Numbered from the stretch's first letter, positions 12,240-26,200 are shown. The stretch: DNA of 64,000 bases from Dasyornis broadbenti (GCA_013397935.1 VZRN01004187.1:277410-341409); one strand, 5' to 3'. Made by a program: numbers and translations. The notes: generated from the sequence alone by a model not told the origin.

Positions 12240-12745
12240 CAGAGGCAGAGGAGGGTCCCGTGGGGAGCGGGAGGGGTCCCTTGAGGTACTCGGGGTCCCC
12301 CTGAGGTGTGGGGAGTTCCCCTGAGGCCCTGGAAAGCGCTGTGAGGTGCGGGCGGTCCTCCTGAGGAGCAGAGGGACCCCCGAGGCACTGAAGGGTTCCT
12401 GAGGAGCAGAGGAACTCCTAAGGCGCTGGGAAGCCCTGTGAGGAGCGGAGGGACCACTGAGGAGCTCCCCTGAGGGACGGTGGGGGCGGTCCTCCTGAGG
12501 CGCGGGAGCCCCTGAGGTGCCGAGGGACCCCTGAAGCTCGGGAGACCCTGAGGCGCGGGAGAATCAGAGGCGCAGAGGGATCCCTGAGGCGCTGAGGCTC
12601 CCCTAAGGCGCTGAGGGATCCCTGAGGCGTTTGGGCTCTCCTGAGGCGCTGAGGAATCCCTGAGACGCTGGGGCTCCCGTAAGGTGCTGAGGAATCCCTG
12701 AGGCGTTTGGGTTCCCCTGAGGTGCTGGGGCTCCCCTGAGGTGCG
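12240..12745 (+). repeat. GC-rich minisatellite, ~19-21 bp units
   Basis: Degenerate tandem units of the type CCTGAGGCGCTGAGGGATCC recur from about 12240 and are most regular at 12590-12745. Variation is in GCGCTG/GCGTTT/GGTGCTG and GGATCC/GGCTCC. It produces long spurious open frames on both strands. Confidence 0.85.
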
Positions 12746-12847
12746 GCCTCGACCTGCCCCGGTCCCGCCGGGCGCTTGCCGTACCTGCGCCGCCCGCCCC
12801 GGCTTCGCGGGCTCCCCTGGCCGCGGTGCCGCCGGACCCCCGGGCCT

Positions 12848-12917
12848 NNNNNNNNNNNNNNNNNNNNNNNNNNNNNNNNNNNNNNNNNNNNNNNNNNNNN
12901 NNNNNNNNNNNNNNNNN
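12848..12917. other. Assembly gap (70 Ns)
   Basis: Seventy unknown bases lie between the minisatellite and the C-rich hexamer array in the CpG island. The true length is unknown, and non-coding first exons may lie inside. Confidence 1.
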
Positions 12918-12954
12918 CCCAGCCCGTGAGGCGGAGACTTGACACTGTCCCGAG

Positions 12955-13175
12955 CTTGACCCTGTCCCTGTTCCTGCCCCGTGCCCTTTCCATATCACTG
13001 TCCCCATCCCTATCCCTGCCCTTGCTCTGCGCCTCTATGTGTCCGTATCTGTATCTGTCGCTGGCCCTGTATCTGCCCCTGTACCCTATCCCTATACCTG
13101 TCGCTGTCCCTATCCCTGTCCCTGCCCGTGTCTCTGCCCCTGTATCTGTCCCCGTCCCTATCCCTGTCGCCCTGC
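12955..13175 (+). repeat. C-rich degenerate hexamer array (CCCTRT)n
   Basis: Runs such as CCCTATCCCTATACCTGTCG and CTGTCCCTATCCCTGTCCCT repeat with a 6-bp period. The minus strand is therefore (AYAGGG)n, with GGG runs spaced by three bases, suitable for G-quadruplex formation. Confidence 0.85.
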
Positions 13176-13956
13176 CCCAAAAGTTAGGGCAGGACAAGGT
13201 CCTGCAAAAGCAATAGCAGCAGGGACATAGCAGGGATGGTAGTGTGATATCATATCTGTTAAAAATCACTTTATAGTAAAATACTGGGTTTATTAGCAGC
13301 AAATCACCCCAAAGGAGGTGCAGTTTTAAGTTACTCAAATCCACATTCTTAGAATATTGTGGTACTTTTCTAGGGAGAGGGGGACTTGGTAACATCCTAA
13401 CTCAAAGGCATCAGGGACTTCATTAAGGAGCAGAGTATTTTGGAGCCAGTGCCATTACCCAGGCAAGGAGGATGGGTTCTCTATTTCACTGGTATCTGAT
13501 TTACAGAATAATCTGCCTAAACCAATTCTTTCCATCTCCAGGCAATTTGTTGTCCTTCAGATAAAGAACCGTATTTTTTCCTTCTCATCTCTACTCCAAG
13601 CAATTCAGGGGGATACTGGTGACAGCATGCCACTTCCTTCCCCGTTCCCCTAGCTCTGGAAATGCCAGTCTACCCAGTTACAATAGTTTGCCCAACTGGT
13701 AGAGGAGAACACTGTGCTTCCTGAGCACTTGTGTTTTTCCAGGCCGTTTTTTGATCTCTTTCCAAGGACCTTTTCCCTAGTTCAGTTGACAACAGCTGCT
13801 GGAAAGCTCCTCCCTGAAGGAGGAGAGAGAACCTCATTGATTTTTCAAGAGTAACTTCACAACACTCAGGCAAAGCAGGATTGGTGCTGCTGTCGGGCTA
13901 GGAAGGGTCTGCAGGTGAGAGCTGTTTGAGTGACGCCCCCAGGGCTCTGCTGGATC

Positions 13957-14250
13957 ATGTTTGCCTGTCGCCTGCCCTGGTGGAGATCCAGCACCACCTG
14001 CAAGTCGTGGCAATCAGGTCGCTTTCTGCCCTGGGACAGGTGCCAAATGCTGAGCATTAAAGGAATCAACACGACTGTGGGGCAGGAGCAGCAAGTTGGC
14101 GTGCAGGAAAAACGAGTGTTAGGAGATCTGGAAATGCCCCTTACAAGAAGAGAAATGGAGACCCTCTTCCAAGAGCAGCCTGAGACTGGGAACCAGTACT
14201 TGGAAGACACTTTGCTTCGGAGTTACTTGAAAACGCACCTTCCTCCCAAG
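13957..14250 (+). CDS. Dehydrogenase first coding exon (start uncertain)
   Basis: Ninety-eight codons from the first in-frame ATG to CCCAAG before GTCTGT. Only the last ~30 codons ([19 protein letters not shown]) resemble ACDH-11; upstream sequence is unlike family members, so translation may start at an internal Met (14047 or later). No signal peptide is evident. The donor GTCTGT is weak, but the join to exon 2 is in phase. Confidence 0.7.
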
Positions 14251-17200
14251 GTCTGTTGTGCATGTTTGTGTTTCTGTCTGTACCCACCATGACTCTGCAT
14301 AGTTGCCGCTTCAGGCTCTGAATTGAATGTTTGTCTGAGCCTTTTTGTGCCTTTGAGTGTTTAAATGGAGGGAATTTATCAGCATTCCTTAGAACTTGTT
14401 GTGTTGGAGGGAAGGGGTGGCAAACACTGCCAGGACATACACAGCAAGTGGCTCAGTGGGTTCCTGGGACTCGGTTGGGTGTTGCAATGTTATTTTAAGA
14501 TTGTCTGTGTGGGCATTTGTTGTCTGGTCATGTAGAGAAAGGAATTTCTGAGAGAGGGAACAAACTGAGGTGCTTCCAAACTCTGCTTTGTTCTTCCAAC
14601 TCTCTTTGCCAGGGAAGAGTGGCTTTAAGGAAAATTCCTAAGGAATGGGGCTGTTAGCTGAGTGCTTGAGAGGGTGGAAAGGTCCCTTGGGGTTTGCTTG
14701 TTCTCAGCGCAGGTCAGTGGCATTTTTGGGTTCATTTTCAGGCACAGAAGGCTCCGTATGGATTTCAGGGGTGCAGGTGATGGGCTGAGACCTTAAGATC
14801 TGGGTCTCTGTGCTGTGAGCTCCAGTCCTGCAGGAACCCCTGAGCGCAGGTGGCTCTCCTCACTGGTTATCCTCTACCATCACCCCAAGGACCACAACTG
14901 CTTCCCACTTTTCAGGGACCAGTTCTCATTGGCAGAGTGTGACCTCTTTCCATGATTTATTCCAGCAGAAGCAGTGTCATGGTTTCTAAACCCCCCAGGT
15001 GAGCAGAGGGCCTGGCTTTCAGTGAGGCTCCTGCTTCCCCTGCTCGCTCTCCAGGTCCGCAAGGCTTCGCAGACACAGCACGGGAAGAGTGTGGTGGCAG
15101 TGCTTGGAGGTTTTTTTGCCCAAAAGACAGGAATGAGGCCTCCCTCAGCACCACCATGGCCTTCTTGCAGAAGAAAAGATGGGAAAGGAGGATGCCTTTG
15201 GGCAACTGTGGAGATCCCGCTCATAATCTGCACCTTTGAAAGAGGCATGATTCAGGCCTCCATGAGAATAAAAGGATCAGCACAACAAGGTTGCTTCCAC
15301 TCCTTCCCCAAAGGGAGAACAGTGGCTGTGAAATCTCCCAGAGAACCGGGAGCAGAATCTCCCTTTCATTTCTGTTCACGGTCCCAGCGGGGCAGTGTTG
15401 CCTCACTGCTGGGAAGAAGAGCCCGGGCTGCTGCCTGCCGCACTGAGAGCTGGCTCTCCATGGGAACACCTTCCTCTCCAGGACAGCAGCAACCCCTGAA
15501 GCTTTGGGTGTCCCGCCAAAGCTGGAGGTCGGTTCCTGTTGTGCTATTCCATGGTGGACACAGAAATTTTCTTGAAATGGCACAAAAAATTTCTTTCTTG
15601 TTTGCAGGTGATTTAAGGAGAAGACAGAATTAAGCATCTGCTTTTGCTGGGTGTTGTGAAGAAGGATCTATTGGGCTTTGCTGCCCTGAAAATACATACT
15701 TTAATCTGAAGGATATCTAATTGCATTCCTAATGTGCAATAATTTGCACGTTTCCAATATCTTCATGCTTGGGACATTAAAGGACACATTAGGGTGAATG
15801 AGATCACCCAGCACCCTCAGCCCTGACCCAAATGATTTTGTCCTCTCCACATCCCAGTGTCCATCCTTCGAAGCACCCAGGCTGCTCTGTGTGACATCCA
15901 GCAGTGAAGTTTTGATTTTGTTCTTTCACCTTGGAAATAAACAGATTTTTTTTTTGGGTAATTCGGTGGTTTGTCAGGCTGTGTGTAGTCAGGGCATGAG
16001 CTCCCAGGGAGGCAACAGAGGAGTTTTTAGGAAATATGGATGATGGTGAAAGGACTGTTGTATGAGTTCCCTGTAGTGTGAACTCAGACAAAGAGATCTA
16101 CCTGGTAGACTCACATTCTTCTGCCCACAAAAAAAACCCCACCAGGTCAACAGTTCAAAGATTCTTGTGCTTCAGGGATCAGTGCAGTCCATGAACTTTG
16201 GTTTCCTGGGTTATGCATTGAAAGCAACCTTTAAATTGTTGTCAAGCCATGATAAAGACTGGAGGTGCACGCCCATGGCAAACATGGGTGTGCTGTGAGC
16301 TTCTTGTGCATGGTTTTGGCTTGTTTTGTGATTTTTAACACTATTTCACTGTTCAGCTGAAGGAAAACTGGCTGATCTGAGGATGGAGACTTCCAGAGTA
16401 GCACCTGGACAATGTGTGTTTGATCCTCATCACACATGTGGAATGACAGAGTGAGGAAGGAATCAATCACACAGGATGCAGATTAATGGAAGGTTAATAC
16501 AGGGACAGGCAGGGAAGAAGCTGTGTTTGTATTTCATCAACAGCACATTAATGGGGTTTACAGCTGCACAATTTTGGGTGCAGCAACTGTGGCATTAACC
16601 TCCTTGGTTGTTTTATTGAGGAGGGAATGAGCATCTCTCAAGGGTCAGAGAACAGCAAACAATATTCCTCTGATGAAAGAAAATCGGCTCCTTCTTTGAC
16701 CTGCAACACAGTCTTGGATGGGTTTAGGTTCACAAGGTCCTCCTGGCCTGATTTTAATCATCTGTAATTGGGGCTATTTAAATATGGGCAACTCCACTTG
16801 GTTTTGGTCATAGACAAGGAAGAGAAGTGGCAAACAGCAATTCCTGCCACCCTGAAATATGGATCTGAGTGGTATGGAGTGTATCACTCCTCTGTGAGTG
16901 CTGGTCTCCCTCCATTAACTATGGACATATTGCTCCACCCAGGTCAGCCAAGACCAGCGCAAACCAGGGCACACGAATCCTTCAGGAAGCTGCGTGTAGG
17001 GTGGGAATTTGAATCGAGACACGTTGTGTGCCAGGCTGAAACTGAAATGATTGCTCCATCTCTCCTTTTCTAATCTGACAGGCAGGTAACTGCTGAGCCC
17101 AGTGGAAGTTTTCCTGTACAGATGAAGGCACTCTGGTTTTGGCAGCCCTTACCCTGGCATTCTTCTCCAGCAGTAAATTACGGAGTGGCTGAGGGACCTC

Positions 17201-20200
17201 TGGAGACCATCTCGTCCAACCCCCCTGCTCATGTGCATCTGTGTCATTCTCAGCCTTGACACTAAAGTGCTTCTGTCTTTTGTGAAATCCAGACATGCTG
17301 CCAAAAGTAACTTAAAATGATTTTGAGGGAAAAAAGTGAAAAAGTGACAGCAGAGCACAGCTGTGCCAGCAGAGGCTGAGGGAGCTGTCTTGCTGTGTTA
17401 TGGAATGCATGGAAGGACCAAGTGGCAAGAGACCGCTGGCACTGCAGGACAACATGGACATTTCTCTGCCTTTCCAGCCGGAACTGAGGCTGGGATGTGC
17501 TGAAAGCCACTCCTTGTTGCTCCACAGGTACTGGAGGAGGTGCATCAGGACCTGGAGAGGTTTGGAAAGCGCCTGCTAACCAAGATCCAACCTCTGAGCT
17601 GGGAGTGTGAGCTGAACCCCCCCGTGTTCCAGCAGTACGATGCCTGGGGGCGGCGCGTGGATCACATCCACACCTGCTCGGCATGGAGGAGGATGAAGGA
17701 GATTTCAGCTGAAGAGGGGCTGATTGCTGAGGCCTATGAGAGAAGATACTCCAACTGGAGGTAACTGCAGGAAAATGGGAATGACTCAGTGCCTTCCTGG
17801 TTATTCTTAGCAAGGTTTATTCAGCGTTTTGCAGGATTGATCTGGTTGTGTAACGGGTAGCAGATGCTGCACGGACACCAGCACATCTCCCGCTGTCCCC
17901 AGCAGCTCTGTCTGTCCACTGCAATGTTCCACCTCACCAATGATAAGCCATAACTAATGGCCCACACTTGATCATAATATTCTTTGATGTCACCTTCCTG
18001 ATTGTGAGGCTGGGCAGTTCCCCACACCACTCCAGCTTTATGTGTGTTAATTGTAATGCAGCTAAAGATCTGGGATTTCACTTGCAAGTGTTTTGTATTC
18101 CAGACCATGGAGACAGACCCACATTTCTTTTTTGTTAAAAACTGCACAAGCTGGCCTGGTGCTGGCAGTCCCATTGGGACTGAGAAACTCTGCTGCTCCT
18201 CTTCCCTCCTTCTGGCTGGAACAGATTTTGCCCTCTCAGAAATGAGTGGTCTGATCCTCACCTGTTCTGGCTGTATTTTTTCCTCTCTTCCCAGTCGAAA
18301 TATTTTACCCTCCTGCTGTTGCACTGCTGTGTAACCCATCTGTTTTCCCTCTCTCTCTCTCTCTCCCTCTCCCAGCCGCCTGTACCAGGCTGTCAAACTG
18401 TACTTGTTCTCAAGCTCCTCTGGAGGTTTCAGCTGTCCACTGGCCATGACTGATGGGGCAGCCAAAGTCATTGAGGTATGAGCTCAGCTGGTCCCTGAGG
18501 ACACAGCCCATGTCCTGGCAGTGCTGGTTAGAGAAGTGAGCACCGGCCAAGGATGGAGGAGCATTGATCCATCTGGTTCTGGGCAGGGCCCTTCCTTGCT
18601 CTGTGACTCAGCTCTGTCTCCCACTGCTTTTCTCTGCTAGGGACAAAGTCTTTGTGCCCACAGCAGCTTTTATATTCCCTTACAGCACTGTGTTCAATAA
18701 GGCCTTTGCTGCATGTGGCACCTGTGGCACTACAGGTAGGAAAGGTGTCCCAAGTGGAAGTGTTCAAGGAAGTGTCCAGATTGGATAGGGCTTGGAGTAA
18801 GCTGGTCTAGTGGAAGGTGGGGTAGGAGCAGGGGGGTAGAGTTGGATGAGCTTAAATGTCCCTTCCAACCCAAACCATTCTGCAGCTCTATGATTCTCTG
18901 ATCTGTTTTTACTATGAGATAAGTTGTTTTCCCATTTTTGTGTGGAGTGGCAGTTATATGTACTAGGCCAGATCCATACCTGATGTAAACTCACCAAGCC
19001 ACCAAAACTTTCCGTACTGCAACATTTGGCTCTGCATCTTAGTCACCTGCTTTGGACTGCCTCCGTGATTATGTAGGATTCAGAGGAAAACATCCCTTAG
19101 GTAGCTAACCCTGGGCATTCTAATTCAATAAAACTTAAAAGCAGCACAAGGCAGTTCCCTCTTCCCTGCAGCTCGCTGGGTGCTGGTGACATCCAGCATA
19201 CCTGAACCTGGCACATGGGCTGTTTGAGACCTCTCTCTCCAGAAATCCAAAGGGGTAGGGATGCTCAGCACTCCCTGTTGTAACACAGGTCTGCACCGTC
19301 TGTCTGCACAATGCTGCAGCAGCCAGATGAGAGCTGGGCTGGCTCACAGGCTCTCAGCAGCACCTGCAGATGCTCTGCAGTGCAGGACGCCCACCTGCTT
19401 CCAGAATGGCCTGCTGGACACACCAGTTAGTAAAACAACTGTCTAATTTCAGCTACTGTGTTAGGACCATCTCAGTTTCTTTTCCTTCCCCCAAAACAGT
19501 CACTGGGTATTCCTGGATCTCTGAAAAACGCTTTTGACCGTCTGACATCCCGCAACCCTGGAAAGTTTTGGACCTCTGGCCAGTGGATGACTGAGAGAAG
19601 GGGTGGCTCAGATGTTGGTACGTGCTCTGAGGGCAGAACAGGTGTGGCAGTGAGAACTAAGAAAATGAAGGCTGTGGAGGACCTAAAAAGCCAGGGAGCA
19701 GAAATAATCCAAATCCTCTGCTTTTTAACCAGCAAAAGGCCAATCTCTGTCCTCTGGTGCACACAGGACACACAGGCAGGCACAGAGCTCTGCTCCTTGC
19801 ACAGGTAGCGCATGGATCTCTGGCTCTAAAATCTAAACCCTGAGTCGCACAAGCCCATTTCAGCTGGGACTGAGAAAGCATTTTGGCTTTCAGCTTTTAT
19901 TCCGTGGCTAATGCTTGTTTTTTCTAGCATCAGTTATTTGTCTTCTAACATCAATAATGGGCAGGGAACCTCAGAACTCTGCTGCAGAGGCAGAACTGTG
20001 GGCAGGGAGTCACCTGCATCCGATGAAGCTGCAGTTGGTTTCCCGTGGAAGCAGTGAAAGGAGCAGCTGTGAAGTGAAAGATGTGCATCACTGCAGGAGT
20101 CCCAAATCCATAGAGCCCTTTGTGCTCTTGGCTTCTCCCTAAAGAACTGGAGGCACTGGATTATACACATTGCATTTCTTATCGAGAGTCAATGAAAGAG

Positions 20201-23200
20201 ATTAACAGCTAACCCATGCTCCATCTTCATAGCAAGAAGTGACTTAAAGTAGCTGCTGCTGAAACTGGAAAATTGGCATTGATTGACACAGAAGCACCCA
20301 TAAGATCAGGACATTTTCTCCTCTCTTTCAGCTAATGGCACCGAGACTGTGGCCAGGAAGCAGCCGGATGGCACCTACCGTCTGTATGGATTTAAGTGGT
20401 TCACATCAGCAGCTGATTCTGATGTGACATTAACTCTGGCCAGGATAGCAGATGCTGAAGGACAGGTAAACCTGTTCTGTTGGATGTTGGAACCAGGGGA
20501 AGGAGCAGGGGCATTGTTTTCCTTCCTTGTTGCATTGTAATGAAATCCTCTCCGTGTGCCTTTCAGTGTACCCAGGGCTCCAGAGGCCTGTCCCTGTTCT
20601 TCCTGAGGGTTCGGGATGAGGAGGGGAAGCTGAACAGCATCGAGGTGCAAAGGCTGAAGGACAAGCTGGGCACAAGGCAGATGGCAACAGCAGAGCTGTG
20701 GCTGCAAGGAGCCAGAGCAGAGCTGGTGTGTAAGAGTTCGTCTACCCTGGGGACTGAGCTGCCCTGGCATGGCATGCACTCCTGGGCGATTCAGCAGTGA
20801 TCCCAACTGAAAAGGTTCCTCTTTTCCACCTCCATGGCTTGGCTGTCCATGTCACAGTACAATTCACTAGCAGGGCTCTGTGTGGGGCAGAGCTGAGAAG
20901 AGTTCAGGAAAAGAGGGGAGGGAAGAGAACAAACAAATATCATTTTAGACTGTTCATTTCCCTAATCCAGGTCAGTGAGCCAGCTGAGGGACGGTTTGTG
21001 TAGTGTGCAGGTAAGAACAAGCAGCAGGGACTAGAACTGATCATGCTGACACGGTCTCCAAAGACACTTCTCTGGTCATAGAAACAGAATCCCAGGGTAG
21101 TTTGGGTTGGAAGGGACCTTAAAGCGCATCTCATTCCTCCCTTGCCAGAGGCAGGGATACCTTCCACCAGACCAGGTTGCTCCAAGCCCCATCCACCCTG
21201 GCCTGGAACACTTCCAGGGATGAAGCAGCCACATCACACCATTGACTTGGCTAAAATGAGACAGAGGTATTTTAAAGCAAGAAGGTCTCTGGGTGCCTGA
21301 GGGCAGACCAGGACAGAGTGGACAGCTTGTGTCCATGTGTCAGTTGACACCACTTTCACTCCCATATCCATCCCTATCCAAGGCAGGTGAGAGGCTCACA
21401 TCAGCCCTTGTTCCTTGCAGATCTCTGCCGAGGGTCGTGGAGTGGCTGCCATCTCCAACATGCTGAACATCACTCGGATTCACAATGTCATTGGTGCAGT
21501 GGCTTCCATGAGAAGGTGAAGGCAACCTGGATCCCCCCAGAACCGAAGGAGCAGCTTGTCAGGACAAGGGGACTTTGCAGTGCTCGGCGTTGCAGCCGAG
21601 TGTCATCCTTGTGGGTCAGGCCTGGAACCAGCAGTGCTGGAGGAGGGTGGCCTGTGGGTGGGAGACCCAGGCAGATGGGGCACAGCTGGGCAGGGTTCTC
21701 CTGGTGGGGGGGCTGGAAGGGAATGCTCACAAGTGAAAAGTTGCTGGTGTAACTGTTCCCTGCCTGTGTTCCCTCCAGGATGATCAGTCTGAGCAGGGAC
21801 TACGCCTGCAAGCGCGTGGCCTTCGGGAAGCTCCTCAAGGATCATCCCCTGCACATGCAGACAATAGCCCGGATGGAGGTGAGGCTTTTGGGAGCAGAGC
21901 TGGACCTGTGGGGAAGGAAAGAGGGCAGAGATCCTGTGCTGTGAGCACAGCCATCCGTGACTGTGAGCAGCATGTCAGTGTAGGAGGCCATTCCCGCTAC
22001 AGCGAGGTGGATGCAGCAAGGAGATTGCCATATCTGATTAGAGACCTGGCTTCTTTGCTGGACTTCAGCTTTTCCTAAACAAATACCTGGGAGTTCCCCT
22101 GAGAGAAAGGAGTGCCCCTACTATAATAAGCCATGATCTGTGAAAGTTGGGTGCTGGCCTCAGAATCCAGACCTGACACTACAGTCACCTGAACTGCAGT
22201 TATCAGACTCTTGTCCAAGACTGGTACACACTCAGCCAACTTCCCTGGTAGCTCCTGCACCAGGAGATAGGCTGTAAACAGTATTTTAAAATTCTCTTGC
22301 AAGGTGGGGTCAATATCTGTCAAACATGACTTCAAGCTCCAGCATCTCCTTGCCTGTGGCCAGAACTGCCCCTCTGAAAGAAAGGGCAGATCCTATATAA
22401 CACGGAGCTCCATATCCTGATGCTTCCCAGATCAAAACTTGCCAGAGAAGTAAGTTGCTCAGGGAGAAATCTGTCACAGACCTTGCAGCTCCTGGTGCTA
22501 AGAGGTTGACCATCAGATGTGCAGTCTCACATCCCTTACCCTTGGAAAGGATGTGGATTTGTGGTCCAGATGCCTTTTAGGAGCTTTGTTAAGGCCTGAT
22601 GAAATGCATTGCCTCTTTCCCCTACTAGATCACAATGTCCAAGAGTGGCAGCTCCAGAGAACCTTTAATATTCCATGCTTTGTGCCTTGGCTGCTCAGAG
22701 GTCTCTTTCTCTGAAGCTGTGGCTCTGTGCAGATAGGGGTGGCATTTTGTCCTGGAGGTAATCTCATGCATGGAATCCTGGAAACAGCCAGATTCCAAGA
22801 TCCCTGCTAGTGAATCCCCCTGTCCTCTGCTCCCAGGTGCAGGCACGAGGGGCATTTCTGCTGATGATGGAGATCGTTCGCCTGCTGGGCCTGGCTGAAA
22901 CCAACCTGGCGAGTGAGCAGGACCAGCTGCTCCTGAGGCTGCTCATCCCAGTCGCCAAACTGTACACAGGGAAGCAGGTATGGAACAGTTGGATCAGCCC
23001 AGAGTGTGGAATGTTAGCAACCACAGAGCTAAGGAGTGAGTGACACAGCAGTGAGAGCAGGGGATACCTGCAGGACCTGCAGCAGTTCCTGCTCTGGAGG
23101 CTGCTGCTCCTGCAGGTCCTCTCTGTGTCACTCAGGCTTCATTCTCCAGCTGCTGCTCCTGCAGGTAATGACCAGCCTGCCTCAGGAGCTGCTGTGTGGT

Positions 23201-26200
23201 GTGAGAGGTTGGATTTTCCCCTCAGACGCTGTGGATCACGCCAGCTCTCTGCATTTTGCAGGCTTCTGCTGTGGCTGTTGAGGCAATGGAGAGTTTTGGG
23301 GGCCAAGGTTACATGGAGGACACAGGCTTGCCAGTCATACTCCGGGATACTCTGGTAAGAGAGTGGCACGAGAAGGTCCTGTGTGTCACCAAGTCCCCTG
23401 CACAGCACTCAGGTTCCCTGCTGGCTCTCCAGGGAGAACATAGCCCTCCCAGGCTCACTCCAGGTGTGGCATCTTTTCCCTCACTGCCTTCCTGCTGAGC
23501 CCAGTCATCCCCAGGGAGGGACAGGATGTATTCCTGGGGCTGAGGTTGTTCCCTAGCACAGTAACAGAACACTGCACTGCTTCTTTCCACTTGTTGTGAC
23601 ACAAGACATCTCTGGAGATATCCTTGATATCCCTTACTTCTGCCCTGTGTCCTTGTTCCCTCAGACTCTCCTTCTTTGTTGCAGTCACTGCAAAGGAGGC
23701 TCCCTCATGCTCTTCCACAGTCTTCTCTTTCCCACAGGTGCTGTCCATATGGGAGGGAACAACAAATATCCTGTCCCTGGATGTGCTGAGATCCCTTGCC
23801 AAGAGCCAAGGGCAGGTCATGGCTGTGTTCCTGTCCACAGTGCAGGTGAGCCCACACCTGCAGCCCTGCTCAGCCTGATTTGCCCACCTTTCTTTGGGGT
23901 TTATGCTCCTGGCTGAGACTGGCAGGGAATGTGCCCAAACTGAAAGCTTTAGACAAGTATTCCAATGGTGTCCTACAATTGTGCTCCTTAAATAGCCCTT
24001 ACAAAAAGCAGGATGCAGGCGGTGCTCATCCTGGGATCCTTGTGTGCAGATACTTTCAGCTCAGCAGTGAGGAGCTTGGCACGGTCAGAGTTCCTCATGA
24101 CAGGTACCAAAATAAGTGTATTTTTAACGTGACTCACCTTCCTGAATCCAAAATAATTTTGTGGTTTTGTTTCTTAACTGGAAAATCACCACAGGACTGC
24201 TGAACATTGAACCTCGCTAGGCCTATCTACTGCATTATGACTTTCTATTTTTATTCCCTGAAAAGATGGAAAGAGCCGAAGGGATTCCATTGTTCCCTCT
24301 TTGGATTTGCTGTTCTTTGGCTCTACTTTTAAAGCTGCTCAGGTGATAGGAGTTTGAAACAGCTCTGAGTTTCATGAAGGTGAAGGAGCACCGCCTGGCT
24401 TAGTGTGCCCCAAAAAGGGAGATAGGAACCAGCCCAGGAGTCAGGATCAGAGGGTTTTGTCTCAGAGGTGACATTATTAATCCAGACACAGCAATCCAGG
24501 GTTGCCAAGGTACAGCAAGGAAATGCTGGGCATCTGGAGTGCTGGATTTGATTGTGTGCAGCCTTCACCTTCCCACCCAGACCCTGTGAGAAGGGAAGGG
24601 TCTGGGACACTGCACTCCTGCGGCACTGGGGACTGGACAGAGCTTTGCAGAGCAGCTCTCCCAGTGGCTGCAGTTGGTGACTTCTGTCCCATCTCAATGG
24701 CCCAACTTGGCTGTGCCCTGTAGGCAGCACCTCTCCAACCTCCAGGGATGAGGGTGCCCTTGCCATCCTCTCAGACAAGTATTGAGAAAGGAGGAATATC
24801 TCAAAAAAATTCAGCCACCAAAGAAGAAGCCAGATCTGCTCAGGAGCAGGACTAAGCCCCGCTGAGGGCAAATCCAGCTGTTGGCAAACAGCAGCTTAGG
24901 CTGACACTGTAGGTAATGGATGGGGCAGTAAAGGAGCTGGAGGTAGGCTCTAAAATAACTTGGAAAGAAGCAGCCTCCACAGTCTTACACTGAACACTAA
25001 TTTAAACAAACACCCCACAAAGGTGCTGTGCTGTACCCCAGAGCACCTCCTTGGTGCAGCTGGGAGGGCCTCTCCAGCTGCTTAACACCTGGATAATCAG
25101 GGAAGCATTAGGGAGCACAGTGCCGTGATGCAGAGCAGTAACACGAGTACAGAGATTCATTAATTAACGAGCTCCTCAGTGCTCCCATCAATCATGCTGT
25201 GGGTGAGGCTGGAGGGGGGTGAGCGCTGGCCTCAAGGTCTCCAAATTCCAGTAATGCCACTGCCTTCACTGTCCATGTCACACTGAGGCTGCTGCATTTC
25301 CAGGGAGAGTGGCTGGGTTGGGCTCAGAGCAGCGTGGATGCTCCAATTCTGGATAGAACAGATCAGACCTGGCCAATTTAAGATTTTCCTTTATGTCTCA
25401 GGCAGCCAGGTGCTGGAAAGGCAGCCTGGGAGGGATTCTGTCTGCAGAGGTTCTGCAGGAACGTGATTGAGTTTCTATACCAGAACCCAGATTTCACTCA
25501 CAGGTGATAAATAACATTTTTCTGAGCTCCAGGTGTCCAAATTCTTTCAGTCTGTGAGTCTGGCTCATTTTGAAACATCGCTCCCAATCCTACCTAGGGA
25601 GGAAATAATTTAGGCCCATCATAAAGGGGTTTTTACTGCTCCAATCCATTTCCTTTTTATTGATGCACACAAACCAAGAACAATTTATTTTATGTTTGTC
25701 CATCAAGGTTCTCAGTGTGCAGGACTTGTGCCCATTGTCAGAATGCTTTGCAGAAAGCAGCATTAGCAGCTGTACAGCGCTTGGTTCTCTGAAGGTCAGA
25801 TCAAGGGTAACTCCAGGTTTTGCTTTTGTCCTGCATCACTTGTCTCTACTGATAGTGGAATGACCAGTGCTGCTGCGGCTGTGATCAGGAGCAGGAACCC
25901 AGGGTTGTAATTATCCTCAGGGAAAGGGAAAAACAGAGAACTTTCCCATCCTTGCACAATGTGATTATGAGAAGCTGAATTGTTAGGGTTTTTAACACAC
26001 AGGTGAGTTCGTGACAAACCACCTTGTCTAGAAACCATTAGTCTGGAAGGTCTGGGGAGAAGAGCAAGAGTGAGAGACAGGGATAGAATCCTGGAATGGT
26101 TTGAGTGGGAAGGGATCTAAAAACTTATCTCATTCTACCCACTGCCATGGGCAGGAACAGCTTCCACTGTCCCAGGCTGCTCCAAGCCCTGTCCAACCTG

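Larger units (their letters stand above)
12100..12960. promoter_or_regulatory. CpG island, probable bidirectional promoter of HORMAD1 and the dehydrogenase
   Basis: The GC content and CpG count jump compared with both sides; for example CCGCCCGCCCCGG and GCCGCGGTGCCGCC lie near 12790-12835. The island sits between divergent genes, whose first coding exons begin at 10378 (minus) and 13957 (plus). A minus-strand donor-like site (GCGCAG before GTACGG) at 12785 could end a non-coding HORMAD1 exon reaching into the gap. Transcription start sites cannot be placed from sequence. Part of the island is missing (Ns). Confidence 0.65.

Noticed and set aside
12418..13395. 325-codon minus-strand open frame across the gap
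   Set aside because: It is made of the minisatellite, the N gap and the hexamer array; the repeated peptides have no family resemblance.
14974..15633. 219-codon plus-strand open frame in the first dehydrogenase intron
   Set aside because: No recognisable domain, and the reverse strand is equally open. GC-rich intron sequence is enough to explain it.
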